A stretch of DNA of 64,000 nucleotides, taken from NCBI GenBank assembly GCA_963920765.1, contig OY987242.1:33690002-33754001 (forward strand), given 5' to 3'. Shown piece after piece: positions 12,195 to 23,691 of this stretch. Positions within the stretch are counted from its first letter, which is position 1. Every line of letters begins with the position of its first letter. The notes under the pieces are model-generated. The model saw nothing but the letters and a program-made list of their open reading frames with translations. It searched no databases and was not told the DNA's origin. A program made the translations under genes and the position numbers. Origin of the DNA: Ulota crispa (taxonomy: Eukaryota; Streptophyta; Bryopsida; Orthotrichales; Orthotrichaceae).

Positions 12195-13084
12195 TTAACC
12201 CCTAATGGTCGCAGCCTTTTTTTTGTTAAAGTCATTGAAAATTGCCACTTCTAGAGGAACGAGTAGAGAGGTAGGAAAAATGGTGTTTTTCAGAAATCCA
12301 ACTGCAAGATCTTGTCCTAGACTCTGGAAGGTACTTATGGGGAAAAAAAATCAGCTCATTCTAGATGTGGTGGAGTGAGATATTGGCATTTGAAGTGAAA
12401 AAAAAAGTTCTTGTCCCTATTGCCCAAAAATGTCAAAAGCCTTTGATTGCTCCTATAAAAAAATGCTCTATGCAAAGTTGAGGTTTATTTTTCCCATGTA
12501 AAAGACCAAGTTAGGTAAGTGCGGGAGAATTTTCAAAAGAATTGGAGGTGCAAATCATAATTTGTAAAATCTTGCAATGCTGTAAGGTCATGAAATTTGC
12601 ATATACAGTAGGCAAAACTTGAGGATTTATGTAAAATTCAAAATTTTGAATTACTTTGATCCAAATGGTGAAAACCAAGGAATCTTAAGTCTTCTACAAT
12701 TTGGAAAAAGAATTCTAGAAACAAATTAAAGTACCAAATTTTACAAGGGGCAAAAGGAATGGAGGTTTGAGAGTCCTATACCTACCCGCAAACTAAAACT
12801 TCTCACTCATGAATCAAAATTGGATGATTCAAAGCTTCCCATACATACAAATCTTATTTATATAATAAGCTTGGTTCTATTAGTTGGGTACTTGAAAATT
12901 TGTGATTGGCCAAGGGAAAGGAGTTCCGTAACCAAATTATATAACTGAATCATGTAACCGAATCATGGGCATGAGAGTGCATGGGGTTCTCTAACAAAAT
13001 GGGAGGGCATGAGAAGGTGAGAGGTCATTGGAAATTGTGAATGAAAAGGCATTGCAATTGTGAAAATTTATTGGAAGGTGAAAA

Positions 13085-13455
13085 GTCATTTGAAATTGTG
13101 AAATGTCATGTGGAATGGGGAGACATGAGATGAGGATGAGGCCATGCAATGGGAGAATGGGGGCATGAGACTGGGACATGGGATGGCAAGCATGGGACAA
13201 GGACATGGGATGGTGGACATGGGATGGGTACATGGGTGGATACATGGGATGGGGACATGGGATGGCCGGCATGGGATGGAGACACGGGATTGAGGATGGG
13301 ACATGGGATGGAGACATGGAATGTCGGGCATGGGATGGGGATATGGGATGGCAGGCATGGAATAGGGAGACATAGGATGGAGGATGGGGACATGGGATGG
13401 GGGCATGGGATGGAAGGATGGGGAGACATTAGATGGGGGACATGGAATGGGGCAA
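13085..13455. repeat. CATGGGATGG minisatellite
   Basis: A degenerate tandem array of units of about 12 to 15 bp, consensus GGRCATGGGATGG. Because many units are multiples of three, long frames rich in Gly-His-Gly-Met-Trp-Asp or Pro-Cys-His-Pro-Met open on both strands. These are by-products of the repeat, not genes. Confidence 0.9.
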
Positions 13456-13537
13456 ATTTCATGTTAATTTTTTTTGTATAGGACCTCCTCTTGTGATTGC
13501 CCTCCGCTGGAACGACAAGTACATGGATTCACTAGTA

Positions 13538-13561
13538 TATATATATATATATATATATATA
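13538..13561. repeat. (TA)n microsatellite
   Basis: A pure TA run marks the right edge of the foreign insertion inside the TTAA element at 12195-13816. Confidence 0.9.
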
Positions 13562-13812
13562 GAACCAATTTCAGATTTTTTTTTGTTAAATGCAATTTTA
13601 AAAAAGTTTTTGGGTTGCCTACCTTACTTGTTTTCCAAAAAAATCATGTATAATTTCTTCAATAAATATCAAAATGAAGAAAAAATTAGATACCCATGTA
13701 GATCTTTGAATTCCCCATCTTTCTAAAAAGTTTCAAAAAATCACACAATGTAGTTTAGTTGTAAGTTCATGCCCAAAATCCCAATTTGTCCCCCGAGGAG
13801 ACAATTTAGGGG

Positions 13813-14491
13813 TTAAACAACAAGTTGGCCACCATAACCAAAGGTGAGCTAAGGTAGTTTGCTCATAAACCATTCAAGCATTAAAACCACCCACCTTCTC
13901 AAATGTACCCTTGCTATACATGCTTTTTTTCAGAGGTTTTCAAAATGTACAAGTAGTGTACATTTGAGGAGGTGGGCTGGTTTAGAGACCTATGCCATTT
14001 CAACTTCAAAATTTCATAACTAATTCCACAAAGTTCCAAAAGAATAGGAAACAACTTGGGTTAGTTGCCAATTCCTCAACTTTCAAGGAAAATTTATTGA
14101 AAAATAATGCAAGAAGTTTCACCTCCCCAAAATTCAATAGACGGTTTATGTGCACACTACCTTATAACTAGTCATAAATCACAAGAGAAAGCATTAGTGT
14201 GTCAAAATGCCCCCACAATTTTAATATTATTGCCAAAAGTTGCATAAACTAGTATTACATGCAAACCTCATAGAAATTGTAAGAAAGGAAACATGGAGCC
14301 CAATATTGTCTCTATGGAACATCTCACAGTCTTGGGTACCTGAAAACATGAGTGCACTCAATGAGGCTATATTTTTTTGCCTTCCATGATAAACCACATT
14401 TCGATGTTCGCTTTACTTTCTTACATCTATCAAACTGTTTTTTGGTAATCCATCAAACAAAAAAACGTCCACATCAGCGTCTACGGGTTAA
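13813..14491. mobile_element. TTAA-flanked element, second subfamily
   Basis: The left end, TTAAACAACAAGTTGGCCAC, matches the left part of 20361-21737, and the right end (on the opposite strand TTAACCCGTAGACGCTGATG) matches the end at 21737. It shares its left TTAA with the neighbouring element. Positions about 13950-14170 also match 44690-44940 in inverse orientation (GTTTAGAG, GGTGGGC and CACCTCCCCAAAATTC landmarks). Confidence 0.55.
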
Positions 14492-15345
14492 ACAATAAAT
14501 TTTCATGATTTTTATTTCTTTCAAGTACAACATATGCAACATTCATCACAATTACATACTCAATTCCACTAAACGGCTTAGTTTCTTTACTTCGTACAGT
14601 TGTCACATACCATATGCACTTTTAACAAAACCCAATGTAATACCACAAACACATCATCTAAAAAATTACCAAAATCCTCAAAAAAAACCCCCCAAAAACC
14701 CAGAAAATGAACAAAAGTACCAACTCCGCCATTTAAGTAATCAATCACCCAAAACAAAAAAATAAAAAAAAACCTGAACATTCACACAAGGCCAAGTCTA
14801 AGAACTTCCAGCAACAATGAAGCTCTCTCTTCACAGAGATTGCTATTGCAAAATCAGATCTCAAACTTTAAAAAAACCAAAGAGTACCTCTCAAAAAGAA
14901 AAGAAAAAAGTGGATTTTTGGAGCAAATTTATTTTCAACTACAACTACCCAAGTAATCAATTTTACAAAGGAAAATTTTGGAATAGTTCATAAATGCCAA
15001 GTTTCCAGCAACTGTGAAGTTCTTTAGTTACAGAGGTTTATCACAAAACCTCTCTGTCTCTCTGCTTCCTCTTCCTTGCAAGCTCTTGCTCGCGCAGATC
15101 TCAAGTTAAAGCAAAAAAAATAGAGATAAATCAAATATTGCTTTATAATTGTACCTCTAAAGAAAGAAACGAGACGTTTCATTTCTTTCCCTTGGCAGCA
15201 TGCTTGTTCATCTGCAAAGACCATCACCGAGATCCACCCAATAAGTGACAAATTCCCCACGGAAGCTTTATTTCACTTATTATCTTTTCTTTTAGGTTTT
15301 AGTTTCAGTTTTTAGCAGTTTTGGTTTTTAGTTTTAGTCTGAAAG
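14492..15345. other. A-rich non-coding DNA with a local duplication
   Basis: Positions about 14820-14890 and 15010-15110 share GAGATCTG and GTTGCTGGAA landmarks (minus strand) and look like an old tandem duplication. A short minus-strand stretch near 15060-15110 reads like charged coiled-coil sequence, but its splice acceptor is poor and I do not call an exon. Confidence 0.4.
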
Positions 15346-15346
15346 G

Positions 15347-15663
15347 TTTGTTTCCACTTGCTCTTGTATGCGGTGTTAGCTGAGTATTAGATGGTCAATT
15401 TTAATTGGCATTCTCACTTGAGTTAGTAATTAAGAACCAAACCTAGTCAGCAAGGTTGGCTGTAGTAAATAACATTGATTTTAGTACGTAGAAAATTGTA
15501 CTAATCTATGACCACATAAATAATTTTTTGCTAAATATCTTAAGGTCTAAAATCAAGAAAAATAAAGACTTGATAGTATTAACCCATAGTATTATGTAAA
15601 GTTAGTGAGGAGGGTGGATCAACTAATACTTGTGGCTTTAAGTCTTGTTCTAGTAGTGTGAAC
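15347..15663. repeat. Left arm of a large inverted-repeat pair
   Basis: The segment from TTGTTTCCACTTG to TCTAGTAGTGTGAAC is the inverse of 19784-20092 over about 310 bp, with many substitutions. A smaller inner match, 16008-16055 against 19647-19690, keeps the same mirrored order. Together they enclose the GC-rich gene start at 16675-16992. Confidence 0.65.
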
Positions 15664-15715
15664 GACACGTTACAACATCTACAAGCTATAAGTGCCTTTT
15701 GTGCATTTACTTTGT

Positions 15716-16000
15716 TATCATACTACCAAAATCACAATGACCTCTGTAATATCACATCTCCAATTTCTATGATATCATATGACACTACTAAAATAAAAAA
15801 GACCTTTACAATATCACATATCTACTCTTTGCAATATCATATCATACTACTAAAATAGCAATGACCTCTGTAATATCACATATACAGTTTTTTGTGATAC
15901 AATTTGAAAACTCACTAAAATTTTTACTTTGCATTCTATCTAACATATGAAAATCCTAATAAAACTTTAATGGGGAATGCGTAGCATAGCAAGTGTCAAC
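15716..16000. repeat. Dispersed repeat with internal triplication
   Basis: The phrase TACTACTAAAAT, then CCTCTGTAATATCACAT, recurs at about 15721, 15782 and 15844, a period near 61 bp. The whole segment is related to 7228-7415, which carries a single copy of the unit. Confidence 0.65.
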
Positions 16001-16133
16001 TGCGAGTTCTTAACAAAAATCATATTTTTTTACTACAAGCAAGGGGAAACGAGCCTTCCGCTTTTCTTGTAGTTTTAGTTTTAGTCTTAGTTTTTCTTTC
16101 TTAAGTTATGTTCACACTTGGTGTTAAAGAGTG

Positions 16134-16453
16134 GTAAGGTATGTACACCCCTAAGCGTCAAACTAAGGGTTTTGAACATGATGAGTATCAATAAACAGCT
16201 AGCAAATTATAAGATCCTATTAGGAACAGAAAAAATAATGAGTTTGCACTTTCAAATGTATTATTTAGATACTGTGAGAATAAGTTGTAAATTTTTAAAG
16301 AGCAAATTGCCATTGCACCCATAACCACTATTAAGATTTCATGTTCACATATTGTAAATCCTTGTCATTACATCTATTCACTTCCACAAAGTTTCCAAGT
16401 TTTCAGAGGTGATGGTTATGGGGACAATGATGCTTATGGGTGTACATACCTTA
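16134..16453. mobile_element. Small MITE with TAAGGTATGTACACCC ends
   Basis: The left end TAAGGTATGTACACCCCTAA and the right end GGGTGTACATACCTTA (16438-16453) are inverted repeats of about 16 bp. The interior is AT-rich and non-coding. No clear target duplication is seen, so the superfamily is open. Confidence 0.55.
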
Positions 16454-16674
16454 GTAGCCAAGGAAAATTAGATACATTTGGACACACTTTTGAACTCCAT
16501 TGATATTGCTAATACCCCTCCTAACATCAAGTGTGAAGGTCCCTTACAGTTGTAGTTTTTCTTTCTTATAGTTGTAGTTTTGTGTTTGTTGTTTGGTTGT
16601 TGTTGTTTGGGTTTGGGATTGAAAAATGGAAGAGAAAAAGAGAGAGGGAAAGAGGAGGGGGTAGAACTTCTGAC

Positions 16675-16992
16675 CTTGCCTTCAGCACGAGGGGGGCCTG
16701 CTCTTAGATTTACAATGCCACCAGAGCTGGACTGAGACTGTGAGGACGAGTCTTGCGACCCCAGCATGCTGGTGTTGGCGGGCGGCATCACGGGCGTCGC
16801 GGGCTTGCGGGGGAACATGGAGTTGGCACCGCCGCGCTCCTTGTCCGTGAAGCGGCCGACGGACGGCTGCGTGGTCATGCCGTCCTGCGACGGCTGCGTG
16901 TCGTTGGTGTACGAGGCCGTGTACTGCCCCCCGTACCCGCCTTGCCCGAAGTCCTCCTTCTCCTGGTTGGCTGAGTAGCTCCCCGACGACAT
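16675..16992 (-). CDS. GC-rich first coding exon of an unknown gene
   Basis: ATG at 16990-16992 opens a 106-codon frame that ends at a good donor (GGCAAG then GTCAGA, cut after 16675). The peptide begins MSSGSYSANQEKEDFGQGG and is low in complexity. It is rich in Gly, Ser, Gln, Thr and Pro, with a Met-Phe-Pro-Arg-Lys stretch near residue 60 and a Ser-Gln run near residue 85. No signal peptide or membrane segment is seen. GC content is near 65% against about 35% around it, as for many plant first exons. The frame continues past the donor to 16468 but turns into low-complexity sequence there. I could not find the next exon, and no function can be given. Confidence 0.55.
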
Positions 16993-18230
16993 CGCCCCTC
17001 AGCCACTCTCTCACACTCTGCTCTCACACACACACAATCTCACCCTCATCACCACCATCATCATCATCTTTCCTATTCTTTACTCTTTTTTTTTTTTCTT
17101 GCACCAACAGAGAATTTAGGAGAAAAAAAACCCTCACAATTCTCCCAGTATCACAACAAATCACTAGTACAGAGTTGCTGCAATACATCATCATCATCAT
17201 CATCATTTTTCCAATTCTTTTCTTCTTCTTTTTTTCTCTTGCACTAGAGCCCTTTGCTTCAACAGAGAATTACAAAAACAAAACAAAAAACAAAACCTCA
17301 CAATTCTCCCATTATCACAACAAATCACTAGTACAGAGTTGCTGCAAAAATACACAGCAAAATCACTCACTCACAGCGAGTCATCACAATCCTGATTCAA
17401 GTCACAACAAAATCGCAGCAAGTCACAGAAAATCGCAGCAAGACACGGAAAATTGCAGCAGGTCCGGCAAATCGGAGCAAGTCACAACAACTTCACTGCA
17501 AAATTGCAGCGAGTCACGGAAAATTGCAGCAGGTGGGTCAGAAGAATTTCGCTGCAAATGGCAAGAATTGTGCTGTAGATTAGCACAACAGTTGGTTCCC
17601 AAAGCTTGATACGAGAGTGGGAATCGTCAACGACCTCAGTGACCCAAGTTGCTCGAGAGAGAAAGAGAAAGAAACAGAGACAGAGAGGAGGAGGGCTACC
17701 TTGCAAGAGAGAGCTAGCTAGCAAGGGATGCAACAACCCAACCTCAGTGCAAGGCGGGTTCGAATTGGGAGCTCTTACATTACGACGGGGCGGGGCAAGC
17801 AAAGGTGGTTGGTTGGTTGCAGGTCTCGTCGGGCAATGGCGGTGAAGCAGGGGAGCTTGCACAGAACCGACTCTGGAGCGCATCAATTAAGTGGGGCGAG
17901 ACATGGAATGGAATGGATCGCAGCAGACGATCAAAGAATGAGCACAAGCAGCAGCAATTGGAATGGAAGCAAGCAAGCAAGTGAGCAGGAGTAAGGAGAG
18001 GAATGGCGGAGGGGCGATGAATGGGGAAGGGCGATGAATGGGGAAGGCCGGGGGCGGGGGAGAGCTAGGAATGGCGACAGACGCAGACAGGGGTTGGGAG
18101 TGGGGTGTGGTGTGCAGGGGGTAACTGTGTGTCGGGAGTGAGACTGTACCGCTACTACTGTAGACTGTAGAGTGGAGTGGACTAGTGGAGTGTGTAGGGT
18201 AAGGCGTTTACCCGGCGTAAACATCGCTTG
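16993..18230 (-). promoter_or_regulatory. Upstream region of the GC-rich exon, with tandem duplications
   Basis: About 145 bp are duplicated in tandem: 17045-17185 and 17190-17345 share CATCATCATCATC, a T-rich tract, CAACAGAGAATT and CAAATCACTAGTACAGAGTT. Next, 17390-17535 is a degenerate array of GCAGCAAGTCACAGAAAAT-like units. From 17600 to 18190 the DNA is purine-rich and GC-richer. This is the expected 5' UTR and promoter side of the minus-strand exon. Plus-strand open frames here look accidental. Confidence 0.45.
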
Positions 18231-19646
18231 GGTAAAATTCTATCATTTTTTGTGAGTGAGTTACACCAGTCACCACTCTGCAATTTTTGGAGCTATGTTA
18301 TGGAAAATAAAATAAAACTACTCTTAGATTTTCATCGTTACTTTTACAAGGGTAAAGAAATCTGAAACCGGGAAGAATTTTGCCCAAACAATATTTACGA
18401 TGGAGGGGTGGTGCTGGTGGGGTTGGCGGGGATGGAAATTTTTGATCACTGATTTCTTGTATGGGCTCCTTTTTATATCGCGCCCTCGCCAACCTGCCCC
18501 TCCACAGTCTCTGCCAGCCTGCGAGAGCCAATGTGTGTGTGTGTGTGTTTTTTTGGCAATTTGGTGCTCAATTGCATCCAAACAAAATCTGGCTAAAAAT
18601 GTGCCAAAAAACTTGGATGAAATCGCCAAATTGTGGATGAAAACCAAATTACAGACATGTAATATGTGCTAATGTGATATTTTCTATCCAATATGTGGAA
18701 GAATGTTGAAATTTGGAGCACCACTATAACATTTTAAATCACCACTTTGACACTTCTTAAAAAATGAAAAAAGAAAACCCCGACGAGAGCGAGAGAGCAA
18801 GTACAAGGGCTGCGCTTTGACCACTTTGGAGTCCAACGTTGTTTGCGACTGCCAAGCCTATGCCTCGTGGGCGGCGACCGTATTCAATCCCCCTCTCCGC
18901 TTGGCTCCTTGCGCTTCAAAGCCAACCACTCTCTCGGTCCTCGCCCCTGCCCTTGCCCCCTCCCCTCTCTTGCCCAAGCTTTGCCTTCCATTGAGACTAA
19001 TTTTGTAAGGGCATCTCCACCATATTTCTGCAACATTGAATGCAACCACGCGACCAGAGAATTCACAGGCTACTATAGGGGCCACTTCATGTATCGGCTC
19101 CACCCTTTCGGGAGCTCTTCCACCACGCACTCACGCTACTTTGTTGTTTCTTCTCTCCAGCACCGGGAAAGAAAACGAGCAGGAACGAGCCCCAACCTAT
19201 TTGAGTCCTCCTGTGAGTTTGTAACGTGAATGCAAAAGACCTAGAAAGTAGGGTGAATGGAAGCTTGTAGCGTTGCCCAAGAAATATGGAAAGGCTTTGG
19301 CATGGATGTGGTGGAGCTCAAAAATTCTCCCTTCCCTCAAGAGTGGTGTTTGCGTCTCTTCTTGCATTTGCGATGGCGATGCTCTAAGGGTTCAAAAATG
19401 CAACAATTTAGTTTAACGCATAAAAATCTAAGCCTGCCACTGTGACCAACACAAAATACAAGATATTTTTCTTGTATTAGGAATAGATTCACACCTTTAC
19501 TACATTTTAAATCAACAAAGAAGTTGGAGAACATATCAATGCAATTCTAGTGAGCTATTTGAGATCTCAAATTAAAACTTTTTGTAAATACATAGTAGAT
19601 ATCAATTCTACAGCGGTGTATATGTATTGTGCCCTATGGTCAATTA
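18231..19646. other. Mixed non-coding DNA with a GC-rich patch
   Basis: Positions 18800-19240 are GC-richer and open in more than one frame on both strands (up to 128 codons on plus), but no recognised protein or convincing splice pattern emerges. At 19008 the phrase GGGCATCTCCACC and at about 19365 its rough inverse (CGATGGCGATGCTCTA) hint at a degenerate MITE. Confidence 0.4.
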
Positions 19647-20092
19647 GGTCTATTTCCACTTGCTTGTAATAAAAAGTTTTTATTTTTGTTAAGAATAACA
19701 AAGTAAGTGTACAAAGGGTACTTACAAGTTGGAGATGTTAGCTCTATTTAGCAAGGGATGAATAGTACTTTTGGAACATGTTGTTCACACTACTAGCAAG
19801 AGTTAAAGTCACTAGTATTAGTTAGGCCACCATCTTCACCAACTTAACATAATACCATGGGTTAGTACTATCAAATCTTTGTTTTCCTTGATTTTGGACT
19901 TTAAGATTTTTAACAAAGAATGATTTACGCGGTCAAATGTTATTACAATTTCTACATACTAATACCAATGCTATCTACTACCACCAACCCTGCCAACTAG
20001 GGTTGGTTCTTAATCACCAATTCAAGTTGGAATGTCAATAAAAATTGACCATCTAATACTCACCTAACACCTCTCATAAAAACAAGTGGAAA
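19647..20092. repeat. Right arm of the large inverted-repeat pair
   Basis: Positions 19784-20092 mirror 15347-15663, and 19647-19690 mirror 16008-16055. Landmarks are GTTCACACTACTAG, AACATAATACCATGGGTTAG, CAACTAGGGTTGGTTCTTAA and TTGACCATCTAATACTCA. Confidence 0.65.
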
Positions 20093-20520
20093 CAAGTTTT
20101 TAAACGTGATATTTGTTATTTTGGGAAAAAAAAATCCCAATTTTGAGACTTTTGGATTTTTCTTTTTCAAAAGTTTTTTAGGCAATTTAAAGTGAATTTT
20201 ATGATGATTTTTTCAAGGTCTTACAAGTGATGAAATACCTTGGAGGAACTATCAAAAAACTCACTTTAAATCACTAAAATATTCTTACAAATGCAAATTT
20301 CAATATCCCAAAGTTTGTTTTGGGAAAGTATTTTTCCCAAATTAACAAATATCCTGTTTTTAGCTCTTAAACGACGGGATTGGTCACCATGACCAAAAGC
20401 CGGTTGCTATAGACATGTGGAAACTGCCCCTGACCAAAAGCGGGCTGTTGTAAACATGGAAATTGCTTGTGACCAAAAGCAGGTTATTGTAAACTTGAAA
20501 ATTGCTGGCAACAATGGTGT

Positions 20521-21413
20521 GTCTAACCCCTAAAAGCCCACTTGTCCCTTAGGGAGACAAATTGGATTTTGAGCAACTTACTACAAGTGGATGTTTCATT
20601 TTTTTTCTGTGAAATCTTCACTCATGATGTGTTCAAGGACACTAGAAAAAACCTATGTTTTTTACAACGGATTTTTTTGGACGTTCACTTAAATTGTGTT
20701 CCTATAAATGTTAAAACTAACATTTTGATGTCATGATTGGTGTCATTGTTTACATAAAAACAAGTAGACATCCAAAAAAATCTATTATAAAAAACAAGGG
20801 TTTCTTCTAGTGGGAGTAGCTTGAAGTTCCAACAATTTTCATAACTTTTGATAATATTGTTCAAAAGTTATTGCATGATATGATGTTTTTTTAAAACTCC
20901 AGGCAGCCTGGGCAGTTCAAAAAACTCTAAAAAAATGACTTTCTTTAGATTTTTTTTGAAATAGGTTCTCTAGACTTGTATGTACGTGGGAAGCTTTGAA
21001 TCATTCAATTTTGATTTATAAAATGAAAGTTATGAGAAGTTTTAGTTTGTGGGTAGGTATGGTTTTGAGAGACTCCATACCTACCCACAAACTAGAACTT
21101 CTCATAACTTTCATTTTATAAATCAAAATTGAATAATTCAAAGCTTTCTACGTACATATAAGTCTAAAGATTTTTTTCTTTTTTTTTTTAATCTAAAAAA
21201 ATCATTTTTTTAGAAGTTCTTTGAGCTGCCTAGGTTGCCCAGAGTTAAAACAAAAAAATACATCATGCAATAACTTTTGAACTATGTAGTCAAAAGTTAT
21301 GAAACTTGTTGGACCTTCAAGCTACTCCTTGGGCACATCATGTGTGAAAATTTCATGAGCTACCCAAAATTGCTATGTTGCCAAAAAATAGTGCTTGAGC
21401 CTTTAGGGACTAA
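20521..21413. mobile_element. Palindromic foldback element of the TTAA family
   Basis: The arms mirror each other about position 21063. The left end reads CTAACCCCTAAAAGCCCAC and the right end, inverted, CTAA- or TTAG-bordered CCCTAAAGGCTC. The core phrase AGCTTTGAATCATTCAATTT is shared with the TTAA elements at 24802-25531 and 28256-29189. The left arm alone carries a CACTA-like MITE (20640-20812). Confidence 0.7.
20640..20812. mobile_element. CACTA-like MITE, 173 bp, duplication GGA
   Basis: It begins CACTAGAAAAAACC and ends GGGTTTCTTCTAGTG, with GGA on both sides (20637-20639 and 20813-20815). The opposite arm of the host palindrome (near 21330) reads CAAGGAGTAG without the insert, which confirms both the boundaries and the 3-bp duplication. 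The element is non-coding. Confidence 0.85.
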
Positions 21414-21737
21414 GTGCCCTCACACAATTTAAAATAAGTGCTAAAAGCTGCATAAAACAACATTGCACATTTTCCTCATAAAAATTACAAGAAGAGCATC
21501 ATGCGGCCTAATACCATCCTTGTGAATCTTCTTACAATTTGAGATACCAAAAAATATGAATGCATTCAATGAGGCTATGTTTTACTTTCCACGATGGATT
21601 ATGTCTCCATGATCATTCATAATAAATAAATAAAAGATGTTAAATGACTTTCTTGCATCCCACATATTTTGTTTTTCTGTTTTTTTTTGGTTTTTCATCC
21701 ATTGAATAAAAAATATCCGCGTCAGTGTTTAAGGGTT

Positions 21738-23691
21738 AAGTGTGACTATTCCTTGTTTATTTAGAGTAAACACACTAAAGAATGTTCTAGCCAACACCTC
21801 CAAAAAGATGGAGTTAATGCTCAAGATAAATGATTTCCAAATACCCAGTGTTGCGAGAGAGAAGAATGCCTTGTACCGTGGCCTTCAACTGTTTTCGTTC
21901 ACCTTGTTTCACCATTCAAAAATCTTCACATTTTATAGAATAAAATTAGCATTTTAGTATCTTATATCACTAGTTTTTTATTCTTACTCAATCCCAATAG
22001 AACATATCAGATTTTGAGTTTCAAAATACCAAAAGCCTATTCCTAGTGATTTACTTTACATAGTATTCATGGTTTTACATGAGAATTGGTTAAAAAAACT
22101 TGGTGATGAATTTTTGAGATTTGATTGCATGGGTATGTGGGAAACATTCATATGCACATATTTCCTTCTAACTAGCATCTCCAAAAAAATTAAAATTCCT
22201 TCTATGTAGATTTTAATGTTGGGGTGTTTTTGACCAAATCTTATAAAAAAAATTCTTTATGGTAATCAGATTTCTCTATTAGACTTTTACAACATGATTG
22301 GGTTTGAATCTTTGAGCATAATAATATGGTTATATTGCCAAAAGCTAAGCCAAAGACAAGACAATTTTGTGGCCATTTAATTTGAAATTTTTAGAGTTAG
22401 TATGAATTAACTACAATTTATCAAAGCAAAAGGTGCAAAGGTAGCTATTCTTGATCATAGGTGATAGCATTCATGATGCAAAGGTGGCTTGTAAATGGAG
22501 CACATGAGTCCTAGAAGCATCCACTACAAAGCTAAGAATGCTCCAATAAGGCTCTTAAAGAGATTATGATTGAGAACAAGTTTTCATTTATTTTTGTACG
22601 ACATGTATCTATATTTTATTGAAAAACAAATATAAACACAGTTATGACAATAAGCACACTTAAGTGGTAGCTCATGTCACTCTCTTGACGTTCTAAAACA
22701 ATGCATGCACAAGTACAATTTCTGAGCATAAAAAAACATGACCCATTTTAAGAAGCTAAGTGCACATTTCTTGAAACTCCTACAGGGGGTTCAAAATGAT
22801 TGCACGGTTTATGAGCCTCTTACCTTAGGTGCTTTACAAAACTCCTGCAAAGATATCTCTGCAATTTTATAAATTACAAGAATAAAATCCAAAATACAGC
22901 AAATTGTAGGGGTACTTTCCAAATTTTCCCCAAAACATTCTACCGCCTCAATTTAAAATCTTGGGTAACCAACCATGTTAATGAAGATTGTTTTCTTCGG
23001 TTTTTTGAAATCCAAGGGGCAAGGATTCAAGTTTGAGAATCTTCCAGATGTCAAGAATTCCGTTTGTTGAGCCTCTCCCCTAGCCAAATAAAAAGGGGAA
23101 ACTTTGCATGTAGTTACAAAAAAACGGACATCAAAATTATATTTTGATTATCTTAATTTTGATTATCTTTCTAGATGCACCACATGTGTTACCCAAGAGT
23201 TTAATGTTATTTTGCCAGTTCCAATTCTAGAAGCCCAATAATGATCCAAAATGTGATTTATCAAAATCAAGCTCAAGTGACTTGAGGAAAAAAACAAAGC
23301 CAATTACATGAAATTTCAGAATATATCAACGTAATGTAACAAAAAAGAAGAAGTTGTAGCCACGTTTAAGCACTAAGGTAGCAACAGCCATAAACATGAG
23401 TGTCTCTATGGGTTGACCTACATTGGCACCCAAATCTGTGTTTTTTGGTCCCGTGAGGCCATGACTGATTAATACAAAATTAATGGTTATAGGTGATAAG
23501 ATAATGGTCATGGGTGACAAGTGTAGTCCATTTGAATGTCAATATGTTTGGAAATAAGTTTAATGGATGGTGTTAAATACTTTTGCAATATCATGTGTGA
23601 ATAAATCAAGGAGGTGAAGACACCATTTAAGTACCCTAAGCATGGTATTTTGTCATTTTTCATGACAATTTTGAGTACATCATCTTGCTAT
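21738..23691. other. Non-coding DNA with a copy of the 45-kb palindrome arm
   Basis: About 22065-22200 matches one arm of the hairpin at 44942-45826 (TTCATGGTTTTA, then TTGGTGATGA, then GAGATTTGATT, then CATGCACAT). No gene is recognised in the remainder. A few frames of 60 to 70 codons lack support. Confidence 0.5.

Larger units (their letters stand above)
12195..13816 (+). mobile_element. TTAA-flanked element of the main subfamily, interrupted
   Basis: TTAA occurs at 12195-12198 and 13813-13816. The left part (CCCCTAATGG, then TGCCACTTCTAG, then GTACTTATGGGG) matches 23692-24618, and the right part (ATCCCAATTTGTCCCCC, then TTTAGGGG) matches the right end of that element. The middle, about 12862-13560, is unrelated and carries the CATGGGATGG minisatellite and a TA run. 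The element is non-coding. Confidence 0.75.
20361..21737. mobile_element. TTAA-type element, second subfamily, with nested insertion
   Basis: The right end (minus strand TTAACCCTTAAACACTGACG from 21737) matches 14491, and the left part TTAAACGACGGGATTGGTCA matches the left end at 13813. A palindromic element occupies 20521-21413. Between them, 20380-20510 holds three diverged copies of a unit of about 50 bp containing GACCAAAAGC. Confidence 0.5.

Noticed and set aside
12991..13481. Long frames on both strands rich in Pro-Met-Pro-His or Trp-Asp-Gly-His
   Set aside because: They are translations of the CATGGGATGG minisatellite, and open frames on opposite strands of one repeat are a composition effect.
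14587..15260. Minus-strand frames of 64 to 78 codons and a charged, coiled-coil-like stretch near 15060-15110
   Set aside because: The acceptor before the charged stretch is poor, the region is part of a local duplication, and no frame joins in phase to the exon at 16675-16992.
18843..19229. A 128-codon plus-strand frame
   Set aside because: It lies in GC-rich DNA where several frames are open at once, with no recognisable protein and no supporting splice sites.
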